From CAZNDN01 sp964571815 (lineage in GTDB: Bacteria; Fibrobacterota; Chitinivibrionia; Chitinivibrionales; WJKA01): a DNA stretch of 6,165 nt. The stretch lies in contig CAZNDN010000197.1 in the NCBI GenBank assembly GCA_964571815.1, positions 1-6,165 on the forward strand, written 5' to 3'. The position numbers were made by a program, and so were the translations under genes. This document shows positions 6,067 to 6,165 of this stretch, piece after piece (the stretch's first letter is position 1; each line of letters opens with the position of its first letter). A model generated the notes under the pieces. That model did not search any database. It saw nothing but the letters and a program-made list of their open reading frames with translations, and was not told where the DNA came from.

Positions 6067-6165
6067 CACGGCTCAAGATCGTCGGGGGAGAAGACAACAA
6101 CGTCTTGCACCCTCCGGAGGATTATGTCGGCGCTCGCAAGCGAGGCAACGCGCAATCTTTGCGCG
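6066..6165 (-). CDS. possible 3' end of a convergent gene, product unknown
   Basis: Reading leftward from the window edge, the minus strand has an open frame of 32 residues ending at TGA (6068-6066). It finishes with LRRVQDVVVFSPDDLEP, a natural-looking C-terminus with an alternating hydrophobic segment followed by an acidic tail. No family is recognisable. The candidate terminator lies just beyond the stop, consistent with two convergent genes. The evidence is thin: all three plus-strand frames are also open from about 6060 to the edge, including one from ATG at 6124 behind GGAGG (only three bases of spacing) and one from GTG at 6060 without a ribosome binding site. I prefer the minus-strand reading on protein character alone. 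Confidence 0.35.
   Translation of the reverse strand, partial: AQRLRVASLASADIILRRVQDVVVFSPDDLEP

Overview
The window (6165 bases, GC-rich) reads as chromosomal DNA of a flagellated Gram-negative bacterium with a secreted polysaccharide-related proteome. The clues are a flagellar rod-family protein, an exported (probably lipidated) protein carrying one c-type haem motif, a large secreted carbohydrate-related protein ending in a type IX-secretion-like tail, strong Shine-Dalgarno sequences and sigma70-type promoter elements. An FCB-group relative such as Fibrobacterota would fit, but this is an inference from domain types only and no marker gene is present to settle it.

Layout. 1-109: upstream region with a good sigma70 promoter (42-70). 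110-424 (+): a 104-residue minimal flagellar rod-family protein consisting of little more than the N- and C-terminal rod motifs. 425-645: gap with a small GC hairpin and a -10-like hexamer. 646-3654 (+): a 1002-residue exported protein with an N-terminal beta domain, one CxxCH haem motif, a TolB/PD40-type beta-propeller and twelve consecutive 34-residue TPRs. 3655-3799: AT-richer regulatory gap with two inverted repeats and a near-perfect Shine-Dalgarno sequence. 3800-6022 (+): a 740-residue secreted multidomain protein starting at TTG: a nucleoside-hydrolase-like domain of the DUF1593/Sde0182 family, Fn3, a second Ig-like domain, a further beta module and a sorting-tail-like C-terminus. 6023-6165: a hairpin followed by a T run, then a frame on the minus strand that may be the 3' end of a convergent gene.

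The three genes share a strand but are separated by 221 and 145 bases, each with its own ribosome binding site, so they look like separate transcription units and not one operon. I see no evidence that they form a single system. The most interesting items are the haem/propeller/TPR architecture, the domain fusion of the last gene with a base-composition step at its linker, and the stripped-down rod protein with a housekeeping-type promoter. No RNA gene, CRISPR array, insertion sequence or phage signal was seen.
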